Assembly (NCBI GenBank): GCA_964588175.1
Contig: CAZPNW010000012.1
Span: forward strand, 1 to 7,776
Source of the DNA: JBAZTA01 sp964588175
Lineage (GTDB): Bacteria; Omnitrophota; Gorgyraeia; Gygaellales; Profunditerraquicolaceae
DNA length: 7,776 nt
Direction of reading: 5' to 3'
Positions 1 through 5,902 of the stretch are shown here, one piece after another (positions within the stretch are counted from its first letter, which is position 1; the number at the start of each line of letters is the position of its first letter). The notes under the pieces were generated by a model. It made no database searches. It was not told where the DNA came from and saw only the letters and a list, made by a program, of their open reading frames with translations. Made by a program: the position numbers and the translations under genes.

Positions 1-480
1 CATTTTCGCGTTCCATAAAAAGTGAGGCGGCTTCTTCGGGCTTTCTTTCCGGAAGCTCTCAAAGTAGGTTGCAGTTTTTTCCACTGCCGCCGCCTGCTCA
101 GGCCGCATCTTAAAATCAAGAGAACGATTTTCCTCATTCATCTGTCCATAACGAACAGCTATCACCGCCATCTTAGCCTCTTTAACCGAACATTTAAACC
201 ATTCGCCATCAGGATTCTTTATCCCTCTGCTTCTCAAAAAATAATGAACCTCATAATCGGTAAAAACTGTACCATCACTTCGCATAGCGGATTCTTCAAA
301 AACTATCTTATAAGGAAGTTTTCCAGGACGAAGTGTAGGATATTGTTGCGCCACCCGTTTCTGAACATCTACAGTTGTATAGCCAATTTTTAGTAAACCT
401 CGATATTGGGAGTTCGTATCTTCATATGCGTAAATAGTTGGCTTAGAATCAGGCCGCTGAGGAAAGAAATTCTTACTCAT
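1..480 (-). CDS. T5orf172/GIY-YIG nuclease-helicase, N-terminal part (runs off the window)
   Basis: Reading from the ATG at 480-478 the frame stays open for 160 codons to the window edge, so the gene is partial. Residues about 14-95 look like a T5orf172-type GIY-YIG nuclease domain: IYAYE (16-20) stands for the GIY strand, LLKIGYT (29-35) for the YIG strand, followed by R42 and a later acidic helix with E77 and H79. After a basic linker, MRPEQAAAVE (125-134) resembles the Q-motif of DEAD/DEAH helicases. The last visible residues, HFLWNAKM (153-160), are where helicase motif I should begin; its Walker A would lie beyond the edge. The expected role is the restricting or translocating subunit of a restriction-modification system acting on foreign DNA. 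The start is supported by GGAG seven bases upstream and by an 8-nt overlap with the methylase gene, which indicates translational coupling. The nuclease call rests on motif pattern only; the helicase call needs the missing part. Confidence 0.8.
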   Translation of the reverse strand, partial: MSKNFFPQRPDSKPTIYAYEDTNSQYRGLLKIGYTTVDVQKRVAQQYPTLRPGKLPYKIVFEESAMRSDGTVFTDYEVHYFLRSRGIKNPDGEWFKCSVKEAKMAVIAVRYGQMNEENRSLDFKMRPEQAAAVEKTATYFESFRKESPKKPPHFLWNAKM

Positions 481-1987
481 TGCTTAACTCCATTGGACGA
501 ACCATTGCTTCTATAAAAGCGATTTCTTTCTTGGTTAATCTATATTTTTTAAACAGTTTTTCGTCAGTCCATGGTTCAGTAAAATCTTGGACAGGAACGA
601 ATGCATAAACACCTCGCGGAGCATTCTGAGTATTCTTCTTGAGTAACACCAGAAACCGAAAAAATCTGCTCTTAATATATACCATAGCATTTTTTGCTTG
701 AATTCCTGACTCAAATGGCCCAACAACTAAATATGTCTCTGAACAACAACTTCTGCCCTCATCCAAAAAGGGCTTCGCTAAAACTAAGTATGGAAAACTT
801 CCTCTTTCTCCATATGCTTTTGCAATGTAAACCTTATGTTTAGAGATCCATTCCACATTTCTTGCTATTTCGTTTTTCGCTATATAGCCATTAGATGGAT
901 ATGAGTATATCTTAACTGAATCTATAAATGGCTTCACTTTTATTTTAACTAACGAATCGAAACCAAACGGCCTTCTTGGGCTTATTATTTGATCAATACA
1001 TAGCTCTTTCTTTACTCTTATTTTTCTTATAATGCTTATCGCTTCATTAAATCTAATAAAAGAATCATTGTTTTTTTCCAAAAGAGGTCGATTCATAGCC
1101 GAAATTTGACCATTTCTAACTGACACGACTTTACAATTATTAGAAGCTTTGTTTCTTTCCCATAAGAAATAACATATCCCTCCTGATATATCTACACCAG
1201 GAAAACACTCGGTTGAATCAAAATAATCAACTATTGTGCTTATTCTATTATCCTTCAGCATATTATTACGAAAATCATCTAACCCTTTACCTCCAGCAAA
1301 CCAACGAGACGGAATAATCATGCTCAAAAATCTAGGTCTCATTTTCTTTGCTTGCTCAACGAAAAGCTGGTACAGCGGTATTGCACTCGTCCCCATCCCA
1401 CCTTTATCATTCAACTGATAAGGTGGATTTCCCACAATCACATCAAATCTCATTTTAAATATCTCCTCTGTTTTATTTGTGTGAATAAATTGATATGCAT
1501 GAGTCTCCAATTCAACACCACGGTCATACTCTTCTCGATTAGCGCCACAAAAAACGCATCGTCCGTCTTCCCAGACATGTTCAATGCGATTAAAAAGAAT
1601 ATTACCCCACAGATCATTAAAAGACTCACAAACAGAATATTTCCCATTAGCTTTCTTTGAACAGTAAACAGATCTACGGGAAAGCATCGCCGTTAACTCC
1701 GATATAGCAAGCCCGTAAAGCTGATTTCCGAAAATATGGTTAATCCTTTTCTGCTTGCTAGGTATTATTTTTTCCAAACCACGATCCAACCGTTTAGCAA
1801 TTTCCCTAAGAAACACTCCTGACTTAGAAACAGGATCAAGAAATCGCACGTTTTTATCAATCCAAATTTCTTTTGGCAATAAATCCAATATCTGGTTAGC
1901 CAATTGTGGCGGAGTAAAGACCTCATCGCTGCTCAGATTAGCCAAACAGGTTAAAACATCAGGATTATAATTATTAGCTCTCAACAT
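473..1987 (-). CDS. Eco57I-like N6-adenine DNA methyltransferase subunit with NPPY and zinc-ribbon-like insert
   Basis: This 504-residue protein has the layout of an Eco57I-type adenine methylase. VFTPP (23-27) is motif X. FLDPVSKSGVF (49-59) sits at the SAM-binding motif I position but departs from the usual DPxCGSG pattern. NPPYQ (187-191) is the catalytic motif IV, which binds the flipped adenine. Between motifs I and IV are two cysteine pairs (C109/C120 and C144-x2-C147) that look like a zinc ribbon. Residues about 320-500 have no recognisable motif and probably form the target-recognition region. It would methylate adenine in the system's recognition site, protecting host DNA. GAGGG six bases before the ATG supports the start. 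The gene overlaps the upstream methylase by 14 nt and the downstream nuclease-helicase by 8 nt, so the three genes form one operon. It could also restrict DNA in type IIG fashion, but I see no nuclease motif in it. Confidence 0.85.
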   Translation of the reverse strand: MLRANNYNPDVLTCLANLSSDEVFTPPQLANQILDLLPKEIWIDKNVRFLDPVSKSGVFLREIAKRLDRGLEKIIPSKQKRINHIFGNQLYGLAISELTAMLSRRSVYCSKKANGKYSVCESFNDLWGNILFNRIEHVWEDGRCVFCGANREEYDRGVELETHAYQFIHTNKTEEIFKMRFDVIVGNPPYQLNDKGGMGTSAIPLYQLFVEQAKKMRPRFLSMIIPSRWFAGGKGLDDFRNNMLKDNRISTIVDYFDSTECFPGVDISGGICYFLWERNKASNNCKVVSVRNGQISAMNRPLLEKNNDSFIRFNEAISIIRKIRVKKELCIDQIISPRRPFGFDSLVKIKVKPFIDSVKIYSYPSNGYIAKNEIARNVEWISKHKVYIAKAYGERGSFPYLVLAKPFLDEGRSCCSETYLVVGPFESGIQAKNAMVYIKSRFFRFLVLLKKNTQNAPRGVYAFVPVQDFTEPWTDEKLFKKYRLTKKEIAFIEAMVRPMELSNE

Positions 1988-2642
1988 GAGAAACCCTCAA
2001 AAAGGTAATTGGCGGATATTCTCTCAAAGGTTTAGGGATAAAAACATCGTCTCCGAGATCTGAAAACAGAGGCAGCTCTTTTATCGCTGCATGATCGAGC
2101 AAGCCATGGAAGGTAAAATCACGGCGTTTAAACATACTTCCCTTAACGGGAGACCATTCGGAGAAAACGATTGGTTGCGGATTCTCATCCACCGTTTTTA
2201 AATCGAGTGCATCACCCCAGATAATATTTTTACAAAGGATGAATTTAACCGCATCCCGACACTCTTCTTTTACTTTATCTTTGAAAATATTTATGTATTG
2301 TTGATCAAAGATGTCAAAAAGACGTTTTCGACACTCAAAAATGTTATCTTTTAAAAGGTCTATACCATAAATGCTGGATACAGCCAACACAGCATTTCTC
2401 TCGTATTCTAACTGACTTTTACTGTAACGAGATTGAACGATGTGCAATTTACGTTCTAAGATTTCTGTCAAGAAATTACCTGTGCCGCAAGCGGGTTCTA
2501 AGAAGCGTGACTCTATTCTTTCAGTTTCCTGCTTCACTAAATCAAGCATAGCATTAACTTCCCGTTTGGCAGTATAAACTTCACCATGATCGGTTACTCT
2601 TCTCTTTGAAACAACCTGTTTTTCATGTTTTGCTGAATTCAT
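1974..2642 (-). CDS. N6-adenine DNA methylase, short SAM-binding subunit lacking NPPY
   Basis: The 222-residue product carries the SAM-binding half of an adenine methylase. HGEVYTAKREV (19-29) is motif X, FLEPACGTGNFL (47-58) is a textbook motif I, YGIDLLKDNIFECRKRL (92-108) is the following acidic strand and helix, and NIIWGDAL (139-146) resembles motif III. No (D/N)PP(Y/F) motif IV is present; the region where it would fall reads IVFSEWSPVKGS, followed by KRRDFTF. At about 220 residues it is short for a complete methylase with a target-recognition domain. It is first in the restriction-modification-like operon and overlaps the NPPY-bearing partner by 14 nt. I infer that the two proteins assemble, this one supplying the better SAM pocket. 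The start is the ATG at 2642, with AGGA very close upstream. A bacterial promoter probably lies in the AT-rich stretch 2643-2700, but no convincing -35/-10 pair is visible. Confidence 0.8.
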   Translation of the reverse strand: MNSAKHEKQVVSKRRVTDHGEVYTAKREVNAMLDLVKQETERIESRFLEPACGTGNFLTEILERKLHIVQSRYSKSQLEYERNAVLAVSSIYGIDLLKDNIFECRKRLFDIFDQQYINIFKDKVKEECRDAVKFILCKNIIWGDALDLKTVDENPQPIVFSEWSPVKGSMFKRRDFTFHGLLDHAAIKELPLFSDLGDDVFIPKPLREYPPITFLRVSHVES

Positions 2643-2698
2643 ATTCCTAACACTTTCGCAAGATATATTTAGGATTACATAATAGAATGGCCCAAATT

Positions 2699-2727
2699 AA
2701 AAAACCGGATCTCTCCCCTGACCCGGT
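2699..2727 (-). terminator. Intrinsic terminator-like hairpin upstream of the methylase operon
   Basis: Read on the minus strand, ACCGG and CCGGT form a 5-bp stem around a 14-nt loop, followed directly by a run of T. The stem is short, so strength is uncertain. It would stop transcription arriving from the uup side and insulate the methylase operon. It lies about 455 bases beyond the uup stop codon. Confidence 0.45.
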
Positions 2728-2842
2728 CTGTTTAGTGCTTATAATTGCGTAAAATCGTGTTCATAACGCCTCTTATGCTTTCGTCGTAATTATATATAAG
2801 TATACAACTTTTGGGCCTGGATGACAAGGGAGATTTAGGGTT

Positions 2843-2996
2843 AGGGAATCCGGTTATTCGGGAAACCGGATAACGAAGATCAGAATATCCGGGCATCCGG
2901 AAAGGGAAATCAGGGCATCTGGATATCTAAAAGATTGTGTCCCGGATATACGGGCTACAGATTTCCTAGTCCCTGATCACCAGGTTACCGGATGTG
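2843..2996. repeat. Intergenic stretch rich in CCGGAT/ATCCGG, including a perfect stem-loop
   Basis: This non-coding stretch repeats CCGGAT, ATCCGG and close variants many times in both orientations. The clearest element is ATCCGGTT (2848-2855) and its exact complement AACCGGAT (2864-2871) around an 8-nt loop. Others occur near 2886, 2895, 2941 and 2988. Spacing is irregular, so this is not a regular iteron array. No gene is seen here. Confidence 0.5.
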
Positions 2997-3121
2997 CCGC
3001 TTGCGGCTGCACCCGGCGCTGATTGCCCCCAGCCTAATTGGTGTGGCTGGGTACGCCGCTTTCTGCGGCGGAATTGCGCCGGTGCGCGGCCTGCCTACCG
3101 GCAGGTAGGCTTTCTGCCGCG
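2995..3121. repeat. Multi-hairpin dispersed repeat, copy 1 (carries a 20-bp insertion)
   Basis: The 75-bp core (3010-3084) matches 5711-5785 at 72 of 75 positions without gaps. The core can fold as a three-way structure. An outer stem pairs CACCCGGCGC (3010-3019) with GCGCCGGTG (3076-3084), leaving one bulged C. Hairpin one is CCCAGCC/GGCTGGG (3028-3034 and 3045-3051). Hairpin two is CGCCGC/GCGGCG with loop TTTCT (3054-3070). A further hairpin follows the core: CGCGGC, loop TTTCT, GCCGCG. In this copy a 20-bp palindrome (3090-3109) interrupts it. A small stem GCCGC-TT-GCGGC (2996-3007) precedes the core. It resembles a REP or MITE-like element; no transposase is in the window. Confidence 0.8.
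3090..3109. repeat. 20-bp near-palindrome CCTGCCTACCGGCAGGTAGG
   Basis: It differs by one base from the element at 5959-5978 and is related to the one at 3137-3156. Removing exactly these 20 bases restores a perfect 6-bp hairpin with a TTTCT loop, as found uninterrupted in the other copy of the larger repeat (5786-5802). Confidence 0.7.
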
Positions 3122-3125
3122 GATG

Positions 3126-3164
3126 CCCGCTTAAAGCCTGACTGCCGTCAGGCAGGCAGGCGGG
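3126..3164. repeat. CCCGC/GCGGG hairpin interrupted by a 20-bp palindrome-like element
   Basis: CCCGC (3126-3130) and GCGGG (3160-3164) can pair. Between them sits CCTGACTGCCGTCAGGCAGG (3137-3156), a diverged relative of the other 20-bp palindromes. The element lies 17 bases beyond the uup stop codon, so the stem may also help end that transcript, but no T-run follows it. Confidence 0.55.
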
Positions 3165-3181
3165 AATGACATAAGGGAGTT

Positions 3182-5074
3182 TTATTCGGCGAGTTCTTCG
3201 AGGTGTTCCCAGCGCTGATAAGCCTTGAGGAGTTCTTCAGAGAGGGTTGCGGAGCGGGCTTTGACACGTTCGACTTCCGCGGAATCGCCCTGGTAAAAGT
3301 TAAAATCCGCTAACAATTTATAGAGCTCTTCCTGCTCATTTTCTAATTTCTCGATCTTTAACGGCAAGCTATCTAATTCTTTCTGCTCCTTGAAGGTAAG
3401 CTTACGCGGTACAACAGGTTTCTTCTTTTTTACCGGCTCGATTTTTTCCTTTGTTTTTGGCGGTTCAACGCGCGCTGCCGCCTTACGCTGGCTTAACCAG
3501 TCGTCATATCCGCCGGGATATTCGTTGATCTCCCCCTCTCCTTCCATCACGATGGTCGAGGTAACCACATTATTCAGAAATGCCCGGTCATGACTGACTA
3601 AAATAATTGTTCCCGGATAGTCAAGGAGTAACTCTTCCAAGAGTTCCAGCGTCTCAATATCCAGGTCATTGGTCGGCTCATCCATCACCAAAACATTTGA
3701 AGGTTTAGAAAACAGCCGAGCCAGAAATAAACGGTTACGTTCTCCGCCGGAAAGGACTTTAACCTGTGTGAGGCTTCGTTCAGGGGCAAAAAGAAATTCC
3801 TGCAAATATCCCAGAACGTGTTTAGGCTTACCGTTAATGATAACGGTGTCGCCTGCGTTATTTACATTTTCGGCTACAGTCTTTTCTTCATCCAACTGCT
3901 CGCGCAGCTGGTCATAATAGGCAACCTCAAGGTTAGTCCCGAGGGTAACTGTCCCCCGTTGAGGCGCCAGCTTACCCATGAGAATACGCAATAAGGTAGT
4001 CTTTCCACTGCCGTTAGGCCCGATCAAACCGATCTTATCCCCGCGCGTGATCTGGGTCGAGAAATCTTTGATCAAACATTTCTCGTCATAGCCAAAACCC
4101 AACTGGAACGCCTTAATCACCCGGTGGCCGGAAAGAACAGAGTTTTGAGCGCGCATACGGACTTGCCCCTCCTGCTTACGCTGGGTCTTCTTCTCTTCCC
4201 GCAAGCGCTCCAGCGCCTTGACACGGCCCTCATTACGGCAGCGCCTGGCTTTAACGCCCCGGCGGATCCAAATCTCTTCTTCGGCTAATTTTTTATCGAA
4301 ATGGTTCCACGATGATTCGTCAATATCTAACGCGGCTTGTTTACGCTCTAAAAAAGTCTTGTAATCGCATGCCCAGCTGTAGATCCTGCCCCGGTCAAGT
4401 TCGATGATCCTGGTAGCTAAATGCGTCATGAACATGCGGTCATGGGTGACAAAGAAGACCGTGCCCGGATAATTTGAAAGGAATTCTTCCAGCCAATTGA
4501 TGGAATCAATATCCAAATGGTTGGTCGGTTCATCCAAAAGCAATACTTCAGGTTTTATCACCAGTGCCCTTGCTAACAGCACGCGGCGCTTCTGGCCGCC
4601 GGAAAGGCTGGCGAAATCACTCTCCCCGTCGAGCTTCATACGGGTGATCACATTCTCAACATGGTTATTCACATCCCAGGAGTTGGTATGATCTAACTCG
4701 GCTTGCAGGGCATCCAGTTGTTTTAATAATTCGGGTGTGTGTTCTGTATGAAGACGGTGTGTGAGCGCATGATACTTGCTTAAAAGCGCGGCGCGTTCCC
4801 CTAAACCGGAAAGGACGATATCATAGACGCTGCCTTTCATATCGACAGGGACTTCCTGCGGCAGATGCGTGACTTGTATCCCTTTTTGGAAGATGACTTC
4901 ACCGTCATCAACCGCTAACTGTCCGGCCATCACCTTCATCAGGGTAGTTTTGCCCGCGCCGTTCCTGCCGAGTAAAGCAACGCGCTCACCCGGTTCAAGC
5001 TGAAAGCTTAGAGCGTCAAAGATAAGCGGGCAGCTGAATTTCAAGGTAATTCCCTGTAAACTGATTAAGGCCAT
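3182..5074 (-). CDS. uup: ABC-F ATPase of the Uup type
   Basis: A 630-residue soluble protein with two complete ABC ATPase domains and no membrane segments, as expected for the ABC-F class, which acts on ribosomes or nucleic acids and not in transport. Domain 1 has Walker A GRNGAGKT (36-43), signature LSGGQ (157-161), Walker B ending in DEPTNHLD (181-188) and switch H211. Domain 2 has GPNGSGKT (352-359), LSGGE (441-445), DEPTNDLD (465-472) and H495, so both sites look active. The inter-domain linker at about 262-305 (EEEIWIRRGVKARR, then basic) is the Uup pattern. A proline- and lysine-rich hinge (about 533-557) leads to a C-terminal coiled coil (about 558-630), also typical of Uup. Length fits the family. 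The ATG at 5074 directly precedes the first domain; its Shine-Dalgarno is weak. TACAAT about 17 bases upstream could be a -10 box, but the -35 is poor. It stands alone as a transcription unit. Confidence 0.95.
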   Translation of the reverse strand: MALISLQGITLKFSCPLIFDALSFQLEPGERVALLGRNGAGKTTLMKVMAGQLAVDDGEVIFQKGIQVTHLPQEVPVDMKGSVYDIVLSGLGERAALLSKYHALTHRLHTEHTPELLKQLDALQAELDHTNSWDVNNHVENVITRMKLDGESDFASLSGGQKRRVLLARALVIKPEVLLLDEPTNHLDIDSINWLEEFLSNYPGTVFFVTHDRMFMTHLATRIIELDRGRIYSWACDYKTFLERKQAALDIDESSWNHFDKKLAEEEIWIRRGVKARRCRNEGRVKALERLREEKKTQRKQEGQVRMRAQNSVLSGHRVIKAFQLGFGYDEKCLIKDFSTQITRGDKIGLIGPNGSGKTTLLRILMGKLAPQRGTVTLGTNLEVAYYDQLREQLDEEKTVAENVNNAGDTVIINGKPKHVLGYLQEFLFAPERSLTQVKVLSGGERNRLFLARLFSKPSNVLVMDEPTNDLDIETLELLEELLLDYPGTIILVSHDRAFLNNVVTSTIVMEGEGEINEYPGGYDDWLSQRKAAARVEPPKTKEKIEPVKKKKPVVPRKLTFKEQKELDSLPLKIEKLENEQEELYKLLADFNFYQGDSAEVERVKARSATLSEELLKAYQRWEHLEELAE

Positions 5075-5125
5075 GGTTTTCTATAATATTGTATTTAAAA
5101 GATTACGGACATGACTATAAAAATT

Positions 5126-5315
5126 TTAAAGTTTAAAGGTTAAATAACAAAAGAAATTCAAAGGATAAAGGTTCAATTTAAAATTTAACCTTAAACCTTT
5201 AACCTTCCTTTGTTATTTATACTTTAGACTTTATCATTAACGCTATATAACCTAACTACTTTACCTAACAACCAAACTAACAGCTTAACCTTTACCTTAA
5301 CCTAAAAACTGATCT
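5126..5315. repeat. AT-rich long repeat, copy A (downstream side of cspA)
   Basis: The right part (5224-5315) matches 6106-6197 at 85 of 92 positions with no gaps and in the same orientation. The left part is a long imperfect inverted repeat whose arms centre on AAATAACAAAAG (5142-5153) and CTTTGTTATTT (5209-5219); the same design occurs in copy B. The two copies bracket cspA. This copy fills most of the gene-free gap 5075-5387, where I see no open frame of interest. Confidence 0.75.
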
Positions 5316-5342
5316 AACACGGATTCCCGCGTAAAATAGCAA

Positions 5343-5370
5343 GGCCCGGGATCTCGAAAGATACCGGGCC
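5343..5370 (-). terminator. Intrinsic terminator of cspA
   Basis: Minus-strand stem GGCCCGG (5370-5364) with CCGGGCC (5349-5343), one mismatch, then four further pairs closing on a TTCG tetraloop. It starts 17 bases past the cspA stop codon and is followed by TTGCTATTTTA, a moderate T-rich tail. Confidence 0.85.
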
Positions 5371-5387
5371 CTGTTTGAAACTCAAGA

Positions 5388-5588
5388 TTATAACTTGACT
5401 ACATTAGTAGCCTGCTCGCCTTTAGGGCCTTGTTCGATATCGAACTCAACCTGAGCGCCTTCAGCTAAAGATTTATAGCCATCGCCCTTGATAGCGGAAT
5501 GATGTACGAATACATCTTTGCCGTTTTCAGGTGTGACAAATCCATAACCTTTTTGATCATTGAACCACTTTACTATTCCTTTTGCCAT
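5388..5588 (-). CDS. cspA: CspA-family cold-shock protein
   Basis: A 66-residue single-domain cold-shock protein, the normal length for the family. It is a five-stranded beta-barrel that binds single-stranded RNA or DNA and melts RNA secondary structure, acting as an RNA chaperone in the cytoplasm. KGYGFV (13-18) is RNP1 and VFVHHS (26-31) is RNP2; the surface aromatic residues W8, F9, Y15, F17, F27 and H29 used for stacking on bases are present. The start at 5588 is fixed by AAAGGAGGT seven bases upstream. It forms its own unit, with a long leader upstream containing a promoter, an early terminator and a folded repeat, and a strong terminator downstream. Whether it is truly cold-induced cannot be read from the protein, since many members are constitutive. 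Confidence 0.97.
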   Translation of the reverse strand: MAKGIVKWFNDQKGYGFVTPENGKDVFVHHSAIKGDGYKSLAEGAQVEFDIEQGPKGEQATNVVKL

Positions 5589-5595
5589 TGCTTGT

Positions 5596-5604
5596 ACCTC
5601 CTTT
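5596..5604 (-). promoter_or_regulatory. Strong Shine-Dalgarno of cspA
   Basis: AAAGGAGGT on the minus strand, seven bases before the ATG, is complementary to the anti-Shine-Dalgarno over its whole length. It is far better than those of the neighbouring genes and points to high expression. Confidence 0.9.
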
Positions 5605-5693
5605 TCTCTATATTTAGTAACTTGTTAGAAATCGTTATCATCTTTACCTGCTAGACTTTAGACTTCTAACGGGACAAACAATGACAAACACCA

Positions 5694-5802
5694 TGTTGCT
5701 TTCTGCTGTACACCCGGCGCTAATTGCACCCAGCCTAATTGGTGTGGCTGGGTACGCCGCTTGCTGCGGCGGAATTGCGCCGGTGTGTTGCTTTCTGCAA
5801 CA
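5694..5802. repeat. Multi-hairpin dispersed repeat, copy 2 (in the cspA leader)
   Basis: The core 5711-5785 is 72/75 identical to 3010-3084 and keeps the outer stem and both internal hairpins; the first is one pair longer here (ACCCAGCC with GGCTGGGT). The trailing hairpin is intact: TGTTGC (5786-5791), loop TTTCT, GCAACA. A matching but imperfect arm TGTTGC-TTTCT-GC precedes the core at 5694-5706. If the cspA leader is transcribed from the promoter at 5866-5893, the complement of this element would be part of the RNA. Confidence 0.8.
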
Positions 5803-5836
5803 AAAAACCGTAAGGTCAGTTATCCTTTCCTTACGG
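5802..5836 (-). terminator. Intrinsic terminator close behind a promoter (possible attenuator or small-RNA end)
   Basis: On the minus strand CCGTAAGG (5836-5829) pairs perfectly with CCTTACGG (5815-5808) around a 13-nt loop, followed at once by six T. It has the full form of a rho-independent terminator. It lies only about 20-25 bases after the predicted transcription start and about 215 bases before cspA, so it would end a transcript of roughly 55-60 nt unless read through. The plus strand lacks a T-run. Confidence 0.8.
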
Positions 5837-5865
5837 CTAAGACTTCTAATCTTTTACTGTTTTTA

Positions 5866-5893
5866 AGTATACCACTAATGTGTTTTTTGTCAA
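5866..5893 (-). promoter_or_regulatory. Near-consensus sigma-70-type promoter with extended -10
   Basis: Minus strand TTGACA (5893-5888), 16-base spacer, TATACT (5871-5866), with TG one base before the -10 hexamer (extended -10). The predicted start is near 5859. It points at cspA, 271 bases downstream, with a terminator in between. Confidence 0.75.
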
Positions 5894-5902
5894 GGGTTAT
5901 TA

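Noticed and set aside
22..393. 123-codon open frame on the plus strand
   Set aside because: It lies antisense to the nuclease-helicase N-terminus, whose frame has clear domain motifs, a ribosome binding site and operon overlap. The plus-strand product has no recognisable features.
1352..1660. 102-codon plus-strand frame inside the methylase gene
   Set aside because: It is a shadow of the methylase coding strand, which shows NPPY and cysteine motifs in the same stretch.
2843..3164. Replication origin with iterons, or a CRISPR array
   Set aside because: The repeats are irregular in spacing and orientation. There are no uniform spacers, no DnaA-box cluster and no replication or cas genes in the window.
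2643..3181. tRNA or other classical RNA gene in the folded region
   Set aside because: The three-way fold has no TTC-loop consensus, no anticodon-arm geometry and no CCA end. The tight 72/75 match of two copies fits a dispersed repeat better.
5681..5866. 61-codon open frame on the plus strand
   Set aside because: It runs through the folded repeat, the terminator and into the promoter region. Its composition reflects the GC-rich hairpins, so it is not a plausible gene.
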